NCBI RefSeq assembly: GCF_014193585.1 | Contig: NZ_BLXY01000002.1 | Coordinates: 496,001-560,000 of the forward strand | From: Geomonas paludis | GTDB lineage: Bacteria > Desulfobacterota > Desulfuromonadia > Geobacterales > Geobacteraceae | Length of the DNA: 64,000 bases | Direction: 5' to 3' | Shown here: piece by piece, positions 35,093 to 42,925 of the stretch | Layout of the letters: each line of letters starts with the position of its first letter | Position numbering within the stretch: position 1 is the stretch's first letter | Notes under the pieces: model-generated | What the model was told of the DNA's origin: nothing | Databases searched by the model: none | The model's input: the letters and a program-made list of their open reading frames with translations, nothing else | Position numbers and translations under genes: made by a program

Positions 35093-35245
35093 TCAGTGAG
35101 CAGTAAAAGTGTGGGCTGGTTGAGGTAGAAGCTTCGGTTTATCTTCCGTGGCGATAACCTGGCCAAGAAACACACCGCCATGTGCTTCAATAAGCCGCTC
35201 CGACACGTATGCCTCAGGTAGGTGACTTCCAGGGAAGCCAGCCAT
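35093..35245 (-). CDS. Possible small protein or gene fragment
   Basis: A minus-strand frame of 50 codons reads like protein (AGFPGSHLPEAYVSERLIE, then GGVFLGQVIATEDKPKLLP). The frame stays open upstream to a TAG near 35329, so the first ATG may not be a true start; no good ribosome-binding site precedes it. It might be the C-terminal scrap of a lost gene. I recognise no family. Confidence 0.3.
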   Translation of the reverse strand: MAGFPGSHLPEAYVSERLIEAHGGVFLGQVIATEDKPKLLPQPAHTFTAH

Positions 35246-35281
35246 GCTCCGCGTGCCGAGCTCAAACGTTGCTCCTGAACG

Positions 35282-35306
35282 AAAAAGGAGGAGCTGCAGC
35301 TCCTCC
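35282..35306 (-). terminator. Perfect 20-bp palindrome with T-run on the minus strand
   Basis: GGAGGAGCTGCAGCTCCTCC (35287-35306) is followed on the minus strand by TTTTTC. It sits 12 bases after the stop of the 60-residue ORF at 35319-35501, which suits an intrinsic terminator. Confidence 0.5.
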
Positions 35307-35318
35307 CCCTTGTCCTAC

Positions 35319-35501
35319 CTATCCTGATTTTTTTATCAGTCTGCCGATTTCTCTTAGCAACCAGGCCAATTCGGAATCACCACCAGCCTGAATCACGAAG
35401 AAAATCGCCCCCAATTCTGAGGAAGGATGTATTAGAAAAAACAATCCGCCGATAATACGCGTTACTTGTACTAGGACCCCCCGCAAAGCCGGCAGGTCCA
35501 T
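35319..35501 (-). CDS. Possible small protein, 60 residues
   Basis: The ORF encodes a hydrophobic middle (VTRIIGGLFFLIHPSSELGAIFF) and a basic end (LLREIGRLIKK). An in-frame stop lies one codon before the ATG, fixing the start; the upstream GGGGTG is only a weak ribosome-binding site. A terminator-like palindrome follows directly. I recognise no family. It could be a small membrane-associated protein. Confidence 0.4.
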   Translation of the reverse strand: MDLPALRGVLVQVTRIIGGLFFLIHPSSELGAIFFVIQAGGDSELAWLLREIGRLIKKSG

Positions 35502-35897
35502 GAGTTAGGCACCCCAAAAGGATATTTCTTTCATAAGTTTGACCTATAAGTTGTCACATAACCGTCATATCCACCTTTCCCAGGAACACGTACACAGGAC
35601 TACCCGTTTCGTCTGAGCTACGTCATGACTTCCCTCCCACCCTTGATGATGTATAAGGTCGATTTTACTCTTGACGCCATGTCGAAGTCAATCAGGAAGC
35701 CCCACAAGCATTCGATTTACCACGACTTTAAATTATCAACGCTCCCCCACGCCTAGTACCTGGGATCGACTCCGACAGCTCTAACTGCCGGACCTAAGCC
35801 CGATGGCTAGCCTGCTATAATACGCGACTCCCAGAATCCTTTTCCTGCCCTCGAACTATATGTGTCCCTCTTCCCCCAACCGAACAATTAATTCATG
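35502..35897. other. Intergenic stretch
   Basis: About 400 AT/C-rich bases without an open frame that has a ribosome-binding site. I see no hairpin or repeat that I can support. Confidence 0.3.
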
Positions 35898-35990
35898 TTT
35901 ACATTAGTATTTTCTTGTGTTAAAAGGAAACCTCCTCGGTTTGTGTAGTATAAGCCCCCTATCGAAGCTTGGTAGGGGGCTTTGCTTTCT
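35898..35990 (+). ncRNA. Candidate short RNA, copy 1 (promoter plus hairpin)
   Basis: A -35 TTTACA (35898-35903), a 17-base spacer and -10 TAAAAG (35921-35926) are followed, 14 bases on, by TTGTGTAGTA and a hairpin: AAGCCCCCTATC (35952-35963) with GGTAGGGGGCTT (35971-35982). The same arrangement with identical spacings is found at 42248-42335. The predicted transcript is about 55 bases and contains little more than the hairpin. Confidence 0.5.
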
Positions 35991-36069
35991 GCCTTGAAAT
36001 CCACAAGACTCCCCCACCACGTCTTACCGCCAACCGAACCCGACAGCCCAACTGCTCAGCACAAGCCGG

Positions 36070-36200
36070 TAGACTCATCCATCCCGATTGGTGGGGTGCT
36101 TATCGCAGTTGAGGGCTCGTCTATCGCAGTTGATAACTCAGTTACCGGGGGGGACGACTCGTCTATGGGTTTGAGGACTCGTCTACCGGGTTGTTGGGTC
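36070..36200 (+). repeat. Degenerate direct repeats (GACTCGTCTAYSGGKTTG type)
   Basis: Imperfect units of about 20-25 bases recur: GCTCGTCTATCGCAGTTGA (36115), GACTCGTCTATGGGTTTGA (36156) and GACTCGTCTACCGGGTTG (36176), with a weaker one at 36071. No gene with support covers them; a plus frame (35982-36242) is open but lacks a ribosome-binding site. Confidence 0.45.
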
Positions 36201-36308
36201 CCCGCGGCGGTGCGAGCGATGTTTAATCCGGTCAAGCCGTGACACCTCCTGCGACAGCTGCCATGCCGCTACTTTGGCATCCCCCAAACTGACTTCAACT
36301 CCACAACT

Positions 36309-36393
36309 CATTACTTTACTATTTCACTTTAGAGTTTCTCCTTGATTTTTACGACTTTTTTAGTTAGTGATGTCTTCACGCATTACTTTACTA
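36309..36393. promoter_or_regulatory. 13-bp direct repeat upstream of the rhodanese gene
   Basis: CATTACTTTACTA occurs at 36309-36321 and again at 36381-36393, just before the start codon at 36407. The repeat distance is 72 bases, in an AT-rich block that probably includes the promoter. It could be a regulator-binding repeat. Confidence 0.35.
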
Positions 36394-36406
36394 CGGAAGT
36401 TGTAAA

Positions 36407-37381
36407 ATGAAGGGGTCCATAACCAGAGTTTTCTTGACAATTGTGGTGTTATTATTGTTCTCCACGGGGGCGTATGCATCGGGGACGAAGCCGGGGTACA
36501 AGGGTTATGCTCGGGGCAACGCGCTGATCACGGCAGCCGAGTTGAAGCACCTCATCGACTCCAAGGATCCCAACCTCATCATCCTTGCTGCCGAGAACGA
36601 GCTCGAGTACCGCATGGGGCACATTCCCGGTTCGTTCATGGTGGATCGTCCCGACTATGAAGCTCCGGCCGAAACTCAAAACGGCATCACCGGCAACCTC
36701 ATCAATGCCGAAGGGTTCACAAAACTGGCAAGGCAACTCGGCATCAATAAAAACTCGAAGGTCGTTGTCTACGACGCAAAGTACGATGCGACGCGGCTTT
36801 GGTGGGCCTTCTTCTATTACGGTAAAACCGACGTAAGGGTGCTGGACGGCGGGATCAAGGCCTGGAAAGACGCCGGGTACGACACCGAATTCCTGGCCCC
36901 CGAGAGGCGCAATGGCGGCAACTTCGTTGCCAAAGTCACCTATCCGCGCTTGAGGGTCGATACACCGGAGATACTGGCTCTCAAGGACTCGCCCAAGGGC
37001 CAGCTTTGGGACGACCGTGAACAGAAGGAATTCTGCGGCGAAGAACTGAAAAAGGGAGCCCATCGTAAAGGACGCATCCCGTGGGGGAAATTCGCCAACT
37101 GGGAACTGTTCAAACAGAAGGCCAACAAGGCGGAGTGGCTTCCCGCCGAGGAAGCGGCCGCCGCTGTCAAAAAGCTCGGAGCGGATCCTAAGAAGGACCA
37201 GTACTTCTTCTGCCAGTCCGGGGTGCGCTCCACGCAGGCGCTGTTCACTTTTTATCTCCTGGGCTGGTCCCTGGACAAACTGCACAACTACGACAGTTCC
37301 TGGATCGGCTGGTCCAAGGATGCTTCCCTCCCGATCGTCACCGGGTGCGGCACTGCGCCTACCGTAGCCTCCATCCCCTGA
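36407..37381 (+). CDS. Secreted double-rhodanese sulfurtransferase
   Basis: Protein of 324 residues with a signal peptide (VFLTIVVLLLFSTGAYAS). There are two rhodanese domains. The first (about 40-160) keeps AAELKHLID, HIPGSFMVD and RVLDGGIKAWKDAGY but has no active-site Cys (VVYDAKYDATR). The second (about 180-310) has the loop CQSGVRST with the catalytic Cys. Such proteins move sulfane sulfur from thiosulfate or persulfide donors; here in the periplasm. The next gene, an iron-sulfur/TVP38 fusion, begins 53 bases later and is likely co-transcribed, suggesting a sulfur-redox role. Confidence 0.9.
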   Translation: MKGSITRVFLTIVVLLLFSTGAYASGTKPGYKGYARGNALITAAELKHLIDSKDPNLIILAAENELEYRMGHIPGSFMVDRPDYEAPAETQNGITGNLINAEGFTKLARQLGINKNSKVVVYDAKYDATRLWWAFFYYGKTDVRVLDGGIKAWKDAGYDTEFLAPERRNGGNFVAKVTYPRLRVDTPEILALKDSPKGQLWDDREQKEFCGEELKKGAHRKGRIPWGKFANWELFKQKANKAEWLPAEEAAAAVKKLGADPKKDQYFFCQSGVRSTQALFTFYLLGWSLDKLHNYDSSWIGWSKDASLPIVTGCGTAPTVASIP

Positions 37382-37433
37382 TCATACATCTCAACTGCGG
37401 TGGGGAGGCTCCTCCCCACCTTCGGAACAGCTC

Positions 37434-39212
37434 ATGGCAGTATCTGACCAGACAACCGTGGCAACAAGTGCAGCCGCCGGCAATGTCGGCCGTTGCACCG
37501 GATGCAATATCTGTGTGAAGGAATGCGGTTTCCTGCAGCGAACGGGAAACCCCAAGGAATTGGCAAGTGGAGCAGCGGAGTGCGACCCTTTCGAGTGCAC
37601 CCTTTGCGGGCTCTGCACCGCAGTCTGCCCACTGGGGATCGACCCCGCCGCCTATTTTCTTGAGCGTCGGCGGGAAGTGCGGCAAGCAAAGGGAGCTGAC
37701 GATCCCCGACACGCTCCGCTGATCGCATATGAACGAAGAGGCACCTCGCGCGCCTATACCTTCTACGGGCTGCCCGAGAACTGCAGCGCCGTCTTTTTCC
37801 CGGGGTGCGCCCTCCCCGGTTCCCGCCCCGAGGCGGTGTGGAAGGTGTACGAGGAGTTGAAGCGGACGCTTCCCGGTCTCGGTATCGTCCTCGACTGCTG
37901 CCTCAAGCCGTCGCACAGCCTGGGCAGAAAGGAACATTTCGGCGCCTCCTTCAGGGAGATCACGGATTATCTCCTCGACAAAGGGATTCAGAAGGTGCTG
38001 GTCGCCTGTCCCAACTGTCAGAGGATCTTCAGTGAGTACGGCAGCCACTTCACGGTGCAGACGGTGTATGAGGCTTTTGCCGGCATCCCCGGCGCAATTC
38101 CTGCCAGCCCCTCAGCCACGGTGGTCATTCACGATCCTTGCGTATCGAGGGGGATGAAGTCGACGCAGGACGCCGTCCGGGAACTTGTTGCGCGGCGCGG
38201 GCTTCACGTGGAGGAGATGAAGCATGCGCGGCAAAGGACCCAGTGCTGCGGACGCGGCGGCGGGGTCAACTTCGTGCGCTCCAACGCGCTCGAAGAGGCA
38301 GCCGCATCGCGTGCCGCCGAAGCGGCGGGAAGAGCGATGGTGACCTACTGCGCGGCATGCGCGGAAACCTACCGCGGCAAGACGACGACGATGCATGTGC
38401 TCGACCTCTGGTTGTCGCCGGAACTCGCCAAGGCCGGCAGGTCGAAGGTGTCGAGGGCTCCCTTCACCTATCTGAACCGGCTGGCACTGAAACGGAGATT
38501 TCGCAACAGTGGCTATTTCGCCGTCATGCGGGAACGGGGAGGGAAAGACGTGACAATTGAAACCACGAGACGCATAAAGGCCGCTACCATGGTGCTTGCG
38601 ATAGCCGCAGCGGCGCTGCTGTTTCGGCTGGCCGGAGGGAGCCAGGTCTGCGATCCGGCAGCCCTGAAGCAGATGCTCCAAGGGCACGAGATACTGGCTC
38701 CGGTGATCTTCATCCTCTTGTACGGCATAACGCCGGTGCTCTTTCTGCCCGGCCTGCCGATGGCCATTGCTGCGGGCTTGCTGTTCGGCCCCTTTTGGGG
38801 AGTGGTCTACGCCATCACCGGGGCCACCTTGGGAGCCTCTGCGTCCTTCCTGGTGGCGCGGTACCTGGCAAGGGACTGGGTGACAGCGAAGCTCAGCGGG
38901 GAGATGTGGCAGAACCTTGACCGCAGGGTAGCTGAACAGGGATGGAAGATCGTGGCCATCACCCGACTGGTCCCCCTCTTTCCGTTCAACTTGCTCAATT
39001 ACGCCTTCGGCCTGACCAGGATCCCGTTCCGGCATTATGTCACTGCGAGCTTCCTGTTCATGCTGCCGGCCTGCATAGCCTTCATCGTATTCTCAAGTTC
39101 CTTGCCGCAACTCCTCAAGGGAAAGGCCTCGCCGGCGCTCTTTGCAGGTGCGGCACTGATTGCTGCGGTCATGCTGCTCCCGGCCTGGTATCGGAAACGG
39201 GCCACGCCGTAA
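37434..39212 (+). CDS. Iron-sulfur CCG-domain protein fused to TVP38/DedA-like membrane domain
   Basis: Protein of 592 residues. Residues 20-70 hold two [4Fe-4S] motifs (CTGCNICVKEC and CTLCGLCTAVCP). Two CCG domains follow, FFPGCALPG...LDCCLKPSH (about 122-160) and IHDPCVSRG...QCCGRGGG...YCAACAET (about 225-315), as in heterodisulfide reductase HdrD and GlpC. From about residue 385 comes a membrane domain of the TVP38/TMEM64 family (PVLFLPGLPMAIAAGLLFGP, RLVPLFPFNLLNYAFGLTR). The soluble half would carry out thiol/disulfide or electron transfer at the membrane. Such a fusion is uncommon. It follows the rhodanese gene. Confidence 0.88.
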   Translation: MAVSDQTTVATSAAAGNVGRCTGCNICVKECGFLQRTGNPKELASGAAECDPFECTLCGLCTAVCPLGIDPAAYFLERRREVRQAKGADDPRHAPLIAYERRGTSRAYTFYGLPENCSAVFFPGCALPGSRPEAVWKVYEELKRTLPGLGIVLDCCLKPSHSLGRKEHFGASFREITDYLLDKGIQKVLVACPNCQRIFSEYGSHFTVQTVYEAFAGIPGAIPASPSATVVIHDPCVSRGMKSTQDAVRELVARRGLHVEEMKHARQRTQCCGRGGGVNFVRSNALEEAAASRAAEAAGRAMVTYCAACAETYRGKTTTMHVLDLWLSPELAKAGRSKVSRAPFTYLNRLALKRRFRNSGYFAVMRERGGKDVTIETTRRIKAATMVLAIAAAALLFRLAGGSQVCDPAALKQMLQGHEILAPVIFILLYGITPVLFLPGLPMAIAAGLLFGPFWGVVYAITGATLGASASFLVARYLARDWVTAKLSGEMWQNLDRRVAEQGWKIVAITRLVPLFPFNLLNYAFGLTRIPFRHYVTASFLFMLPACIAFIVFSSSLPQLLKGKASPALFAGAALIAAVMLLPAWYRKRATP

Positions 39213-39305
39213 CGATAGCATAGAGGCAAATCCCCTCTGTCTCCCCGCCGCAAAGGGGAGGACGTAGGGGCGTGTGGAAAAAAGTAGCCTGTCCCCTTTT
39301 CCTTT

Positions 39306-39362
39306 AAATCCGATTGCCGCCTCCGAAATGGGGCTGACAGTGTCACACTGTAAGCCCTTTTT
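39306..39362 (+). repeat. Second tRNA-Cys 3'-end scrap with terminator
   Basis: AAATCCGATTGCCGCCTCC (39306-39324) is identical to 29701-29719, and the terminator hairpin that follows (GGGCTGACAGTG / CACTGTAAGCCC, 39331-39357) matches the one at 29730-29756 with one mismatch. It lacks the anticodon loop and most of the T-arm. Together with 29676-29720 it brackets about 9.6 kb. Confidence 0.65.
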
Positions 39363-39427
39363 GCATCCACCCACCTTCCCCATCAAACGCTAAGAGATCC
39401 TCGATGAAATCAGTCCGCCTCCCCTGG

Positions 39428-39832
39428 CTACGACCACACGTCTTTCGACGCCTTCTTGATCCGCTCGAATGGCTCCCGTTCACAAAATACCACGGCGTTT
39501 TTGGACGGGAAGTCTGCGAGCTTTTGGATAATTTCCTTAGGTAGGTACAACATGTTTCCTGTCCTTCCCTCGGCCTGCCAGACCATCGCGCTGTACTCCT
39601 CCTGATTTCTCACCGTCTGGATCTCGATAACCGCAACCAAGCCCTCGTTGAAATACTTCTGGTGCTCAGGGCAAAGGCCGAGATTTTCCGGGTGCACCGG
39701 GGGGCGGTCCGGGCGGGACAGGATGCCCTGCGGGGTGGAGGAAGGGTGTATGCTGTCGTCCAGTTCGTACAACTCTGCAGCGACTGAGTTGCTACATCTT
39801 TTGAGGCAGACCACGCAGAGCTTTTCGGTCAT
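39428..39832 (-). CDS. Hypothetical protein with N-terminal zinc-ribbon-like Cys
   Basis: Protein of 134 residues. CVVCLKRC at residues 6-13 and LCPEHQKYF later suggest a small zinc-binding site (Cys/His pairs). The middle half contains strands and a helical end (PKEIIQKLADFPSKNAVVFCEREPFERIKKA). I recognise no family. GGAGG precedes the ATG with nine bases. It stands alone between the second tRNA scrap and a decayed thermonuclease segment. Confidence 0.6.
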   Translation of the reverse strand: MTEKLCVVCLKRCSNSVAAELYELDDSIHPSSTPQGILSRPDRPPVHPENLGLCPEHQKYFNEGLVAVIEIQTVRNQEEYSAMVWQAEGRTGNMLYLPKEIIQKLADFPSKNAVVFCEREPFERIKKASKDVWS

Positions 39833-40020
39833 GCTGCACCTCCGGCTTCTGAGTTTTCAAGAATCCATTGGCCTTTTTTATTCAGTCCACGTGACCTGTC
39901 CGCAGCGCAGGAGTGGGACCTCTACCTACACCCCTTCACGGTCGGCAGTGTAGACGGTACGAGGGTATCACCGGCCGCGAGTTTTCCAACCGGGGTAATG
40001 TCGTAGAGGATATGGACGTC
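39833..40020. other. Intergenic stretch
   Basis: About 190 bases between the hypothetical gene and a thermonuclease remnant. I see no gene. Confidence 0.3.
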
Positions 40021-40102
40021 CTGACGCTGAAGGCAAAAACGGTAGGCAAAAGATCAAGGTGCTGGAGATCGATTGGTATAGGCGCGGCATGGGGGGCCTT
40101 CC
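40021..40102 (+). pseudogene. Thermonuclease gene remnant
   Basis: LTLKAKTVG (frame 1), then after a frame change RQKIKVLEIDWYRRGMGG, corresponds to ALKGKIGGQRVTVEVRDIDRYRRAV of the intact thermonuclease at 11549. Only the middle of the gene remains. Confidence 0.5.
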
Positions 40103-40252
40103 GCCATAATTAATTACTGGAAGGATCGTCTCAGGCGTCTGGACTCAGTCCCTCCCCCCCGTTGAGCTGCAACCTCATCAGGAAACCCTTTGCGCGTGCT
40201 TTGGCCTAAGTAGTAGTTTTGGCAGCGGTCATGTATTTGGCCCCAACATCTT

Positions 40253-40290
40253 GCGCCCCTGCCGTGAAGCCGCGGCAGGGGCGCTTTTCT
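40253..40290 (+). terminator. Strong intrinsic terminator with no clear gene
   Basis: GCGCCCCTGCCG (40253-40264) pairs perfectly with CGGCAGGGGCGC (40272-40283) and is followed by TTTTCTAT. No plus-strand gene ends here, so it may close a small RNA or a lost gene between 40100 and 40250. Confidence 0.7.
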
Positions 40291-40416
40291 ATGGGAGGAC
40301 AAGCACCGGACTATCAAATAGAAAACCGATTTCTGGCTGTGGTGCCGCCCCTGATACTGATAATTCGATCTCCCCACCGATAAAACTACTGTCTGGGTGC
40401 CTTGGCGGCGTTTTCC

Positions 40417-41076
40417 TCAGGTGTCAAGCGACTTTCGACGCTTAGCGTAAACTGCCAAAGCAAAACAACCAGCTCCAAGCAACGTCACTGTGCCCGGTTC
40501 GGGCACAGGAGGGACAGGCCTACCCGAGGACGCGAATTGAGCACTTTCATAGGTTTTGCCGTCCGTTCCGACCTCAGAAAAACCTCCTATCTGACCAGCA
40601 AACATGTATGCCGTGTTGGGTGACGTCACCGCAAAAGCGGCTGCAGACAAGGGCCCCGTCGGAGAACTCAGGTAAAAATCTAAATAACCTGTCCTGTCGC
40701 TTCCAGAGCCGGACGTTACCAATTCGAACTTGCCATAAGGTCCCACTCCCCCAAGCTCACTACCAGGGGAGTATTTATAGGTCCAAGTGCTTGGATACGA
40801 GAATTCCAAGCTGAGATTAGTTAGGCCGGTGTTCTCATTGAAATAAAAATCTTTAAGGCCAAAGTTTGATCCCGTTGAATCGTAGCCTGCCTGAAGCAGG
40901 TCAACTGTGATATGAACTTTGCCCTCCTTAGCATCATCCAGGGTAATGTTAGCCCATGGTCCACCCGTGAGGTTGGAGTTGTTCTGGTCAAAACTGTAGG
41001 TTAGAGTTGTGGCCCTTGCTTCTACTGTGGCCAGCAATGCCATCGCAGCGATAGCACAGGAACACATTATTTTCAT
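40417..41076 (-). CDS. PEP-CTERM surface protein (1)
   Basis: Protein of 219 residues. A signal peptide (MKIMCSCAIAAMALLATVEARA) is followed by a beta-rich secreted domain of about 160 residues and a C-terminal sorting signal: PVPEPGTVTLLGAGCFALAVYAKRRK, that is the PEP motif, a hydrophobic helix and a basic tail. Exosortase (XrtA-type) would cut at PEP and release the protein outside or anchor it in the exopolysaccharide. Function of the secreted part is unknown. No exosortase gene lies in this window. GGAGG precedes the ATG. It probably stands alone. Confidence 0.88.
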   Translation of the reverse strand: MKIMCSCAIAAMALLATVEARATTLTYSFDQNNSNLTGGPWANITLDDAKEGKVHITVDLLQAGYDSTGSNFGLKDFYFNENTGLTNLSLEFSYPSTWTYKYSPGSELGGVGPYGKFELVTSGSGSDRTGYLDFYLSSPTGPLSAAAFAVTSPNTAYMFAGQIGGFSEVGTDGKTYESAQFASSGRPVPPVPEPGTVTLLGAGCFALAVYAKRRKSLDT

Positions 41077-41270
41077 GACAACCTCCTCTTTCTGGGCACT
41101 TTAATCATGCACCGCCTCAGCATGCCCCCCAAGGATTTGTTTTCGCTCCCCGTAAGCCGATGTTGGAGGATCTGGGGTCGAATTCCGGGAGACGTAGGTT
41201 CCCTCGAAGAGGGTTAAGTATCTGAGAAGGTGGTGGCGAAGGGTGCTGAGGCTGGTGACAGGGGCACTGT

Positions 41271-41314
41271 GCTGCACAAAAAGACCTTCTTTGTGAAAGC
41301 GCTTTTTGTGCAGC
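41271..41314 (-). terminator. Hairpin after PEP-CTERM gene 2
   Basis: GCTGCACAAAAAG (41271-41283) and CTTTTTGTGCAGC (41302-41314) form a perfect 13-bp stem with an 18-base loop that itself can fold (TTCTTTGTGAAAG). It starts 10 bases after the stop of the gene at 41325-42026. Confidence 0.6.
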
Positions 41315-41324
41315 ATCGATATCC

Positions 41325-42026
41325 CTACACCGTTTTTTTCCTTCTCCAGAAAGCGAGGCCGGCAAAACCGACGCCAAGGAGGAGGACAGTGGTCGGTTCG
41401 GGGACAGGGACAACACCAACAGCAATGTTGTCGGCCTCGAAGGCTCTGCCAACGCTGGTCAGTGAAAATGAATCGAAATCAGGTAGACCCAAAAGGTTGA
41501 CGTACCTGTTGTTGTCATCGCTGGTCCAGCTACCTGCGGCCACCAAGGGCGCAATCACTTGGTCCCCGGTGACGGTTTCCACCAAATTTCCGTCTTTATA
41601 AAAACTCAACTTATTGTTAATACCAAGACCGCCATTAACCCCGTCAATAGAGCCCCACCATAGGCCAAAGTAGTTAAAGGTGTCGCCCAGAACGGCTGTA
41701 GTTTGCGTTGCGGTAGCAGTACCGTTCGACTCCCGAAAAGGTACCGCGATATATGGGGTAGCATCGGCTGTTGAAAGCGGATTCATGTATGCCGGAGCAG
41801 CTGCCAGGCCACTTGCAGAACCGGTACGGATAAGGTAGTCCCCCGACCAGTTCCAGAGGAAAGGGGCGGAGTCAAAGGTTTCTACCTGAACTCCGGCGTA
41901 GGGGGAGCTATACCCCCCGTTTTGAGGCAGTGGTATGGCATGGTCGTAGTTGATAGTGTATGCGCCGGCCCCTCCTGCAGCCAGCATCAACATCGACCCC
42001 GCAACTAGTGACGCCATTTTTTTCAT
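41325..42026 (-). CDS. PEP-CTERM surface protein (2)
   Basis: Protein of 233 residues. The signal peptide is MKKMASLVAGSMLMLAAGGAGA. The secreted domain (about 24-205) includes FNYFGLWWGSIDG and NNKLSFYKDGNLVETVTG, similar to the PEP-CTERM domain group that carries Npun/NF038126-like beta-sandwich repeats; I do not assign one. The C-terminus PVPEPTTVLLLGVGFAGLAFWRRKK is a textbook PEP-CTERM signal. GGAGG precedes the ATG. The two PEP-CTERM genes are on the same strand, separated by 248 bases and a hairpin, so they are probably separate units under PrsR-like control, though I see no sigma-54 site. Confidence 0.9.
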   Translation of the reverse strand: MKKMASLVAGSMLMLAAGGAGAYTINYDHAIPLPQNGGYSSPYAGVQVETFDSAPFLWNWSGDYLIRTGSASGLAAAPAYMNPLSTADATPYIAVPFRESNGTATATQTTAVLGDTFNYFGLWWGSIDGVNGGLGINNKLSFYKDGNLVETVTGDQVIAPLVAAGSWTSDDNNRYVNLLGLPDFDSFSLTSVGRAFEADNIAVGVVPVPEPTTVLLLGVGFAGLAFWRRKKTV

Positions 42027-42247
42027 TGCGTTACCTCCTTATTTTAGGTGTGCAGCGATAGCTGCCGGGTGTTACAGGGAGCAAAAAACGGAGAAAACTT
42101 TAACGTTGTTTTTGGGCGTCGCAATGCAGGGTTTTGCTGGACTTGCTTCTGTGGTTTTGGATGACTCGAATACGGTTTCCACTCTTGCAGGTAGGGGTGC
42201 ACGGAGTCCTACGATACAAGCATTTTGATAAATATCTAATTTTTACC

Positions 42248-42335
42248 TTTACATTGATTGCAGCACATTGTATACAATTAATCCTCATCGTTGTGTAGTA
42301 GAAGCCCCCTACCGGAAGTTGGTAGGGGGCTTTGC
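42248..42335 (+). ncRNA. Candidate short RNA, copy 2 (promoter plus hairpin)
   Basis: A -35 TTTACA (42248-42253), a 17-base spacer and -10 TATACA (42271-42276) are followed, 14 bases on, by TTGTGTAGTA and the hairpin AAGCCCCCTACC (42302-42313) / GGTAGGGGGCTT (42321-42332). It is the same layout as at 35898. The next gene (42390) starts 54 bases later, so the hairpin could alternatively attenuate that gene. Confidence 0.55.
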
Positions 42336-42389
42336 ACTTCCAAACCGGTCTCAGTTGTACCCCAACAAGCAGGCAGTGAAAGGATAGGT

Positions 42390-42746
42390 ATGCCCGGCAA
42401 ACGATATCTGGTAGTACAAAGGTGCTCGGAATTGCTCAAACTCTCAACTGTTCCACAGCGTGACAAGCTTAGGCTGGAGTTCCAGCTTATCCAGGTAAAG
42501 AGACTTCTTCTGAGGGACCAGAACTTGAAGAGTTGCCAACTCACGCAGTGCAACCTTGCTGCGTTCGAGAAACTGGAAGTCAGGCTGAGAGAAGTAATCG
42601 AGGCGGAATTGCTGGGACCTGCGCTGGACCACCTTTCACAAGAACTTGAAGAAATGCTCGTGGTGCTGTGGGCAGTCGATAAAATCTACGCCGACTGCTC
42701 CGGGGTTTACTTCAACAACAGTCCCTCCGGCCATCCCAGCCGATAG
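42390..42746 (+). CDS. Hypothetical helical protein, 118 residues
   Basis: A charged, mostly helical protein (LRLEFQLIQVKRLLLRDQNLK, FEKLEVRLREVIEAELLG, LDHLSQELEEMLVVLWAV) without recognised domain. The size and helical layout recall the 100-residue proteins at 2898 and 9660, but I see no residue-level match. The ATG at 42390 has AAAGGA upstream. A candidate RNA hairpin lies just before it and might control it. Confidence 0.5.
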   Translation: MPGKRYLVVQRCSELLKLSTVPQRDKLRLEFQLIQVKRLLLRDQNLKSCQLTQCNLAAFEKLEVRLREVIEAELLGPALDHLSQELEEMLVVLWAVDKIYADCSGVYFNNSPSGHPSR

Positions 42747-42925
42747 CAGGCTCCACGGGTTCCGTGCCGGATATCCCGTGCTGCTACTTGAACGGGCTCA
42801 AAAAGCTCCGTCCTAATACACCATCCTTGCTTCTTACAGCTCAAACCACGCCTCCACCCCTGACTCGACCTCCGTCACTATCGAAAGATGCCTAGGGGGC
42901 TCTTCGCGCGCAGAGGAACCAAGTA

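Noticed and set aside
36070-36200. CRISPR array
   Set aside because: Units are imperfect and irregularly spaced, and no cas gene is in the window. The Cas2-like fold idea for 20588-20884 is not linked to an array.
35982-36242. Plus-strand ORF of 86 codons
   Set aside because: No ribosome-binding site, starts within the hairpin 3' end and runs through degenerate repeats.
36452-37285. Minus-strand ORF of 277 codons
   Set aside because: Antisense to the rhodanese gene, which has a signal peptide and catalytic motif.
39223-39300. Repeat family with CAAATCCCCTCTGTCTCCC
   Set aside because: A similar string occurs near 57790, but the match is short and C-rich, so I cannot separate a dispersed repeat from chance.
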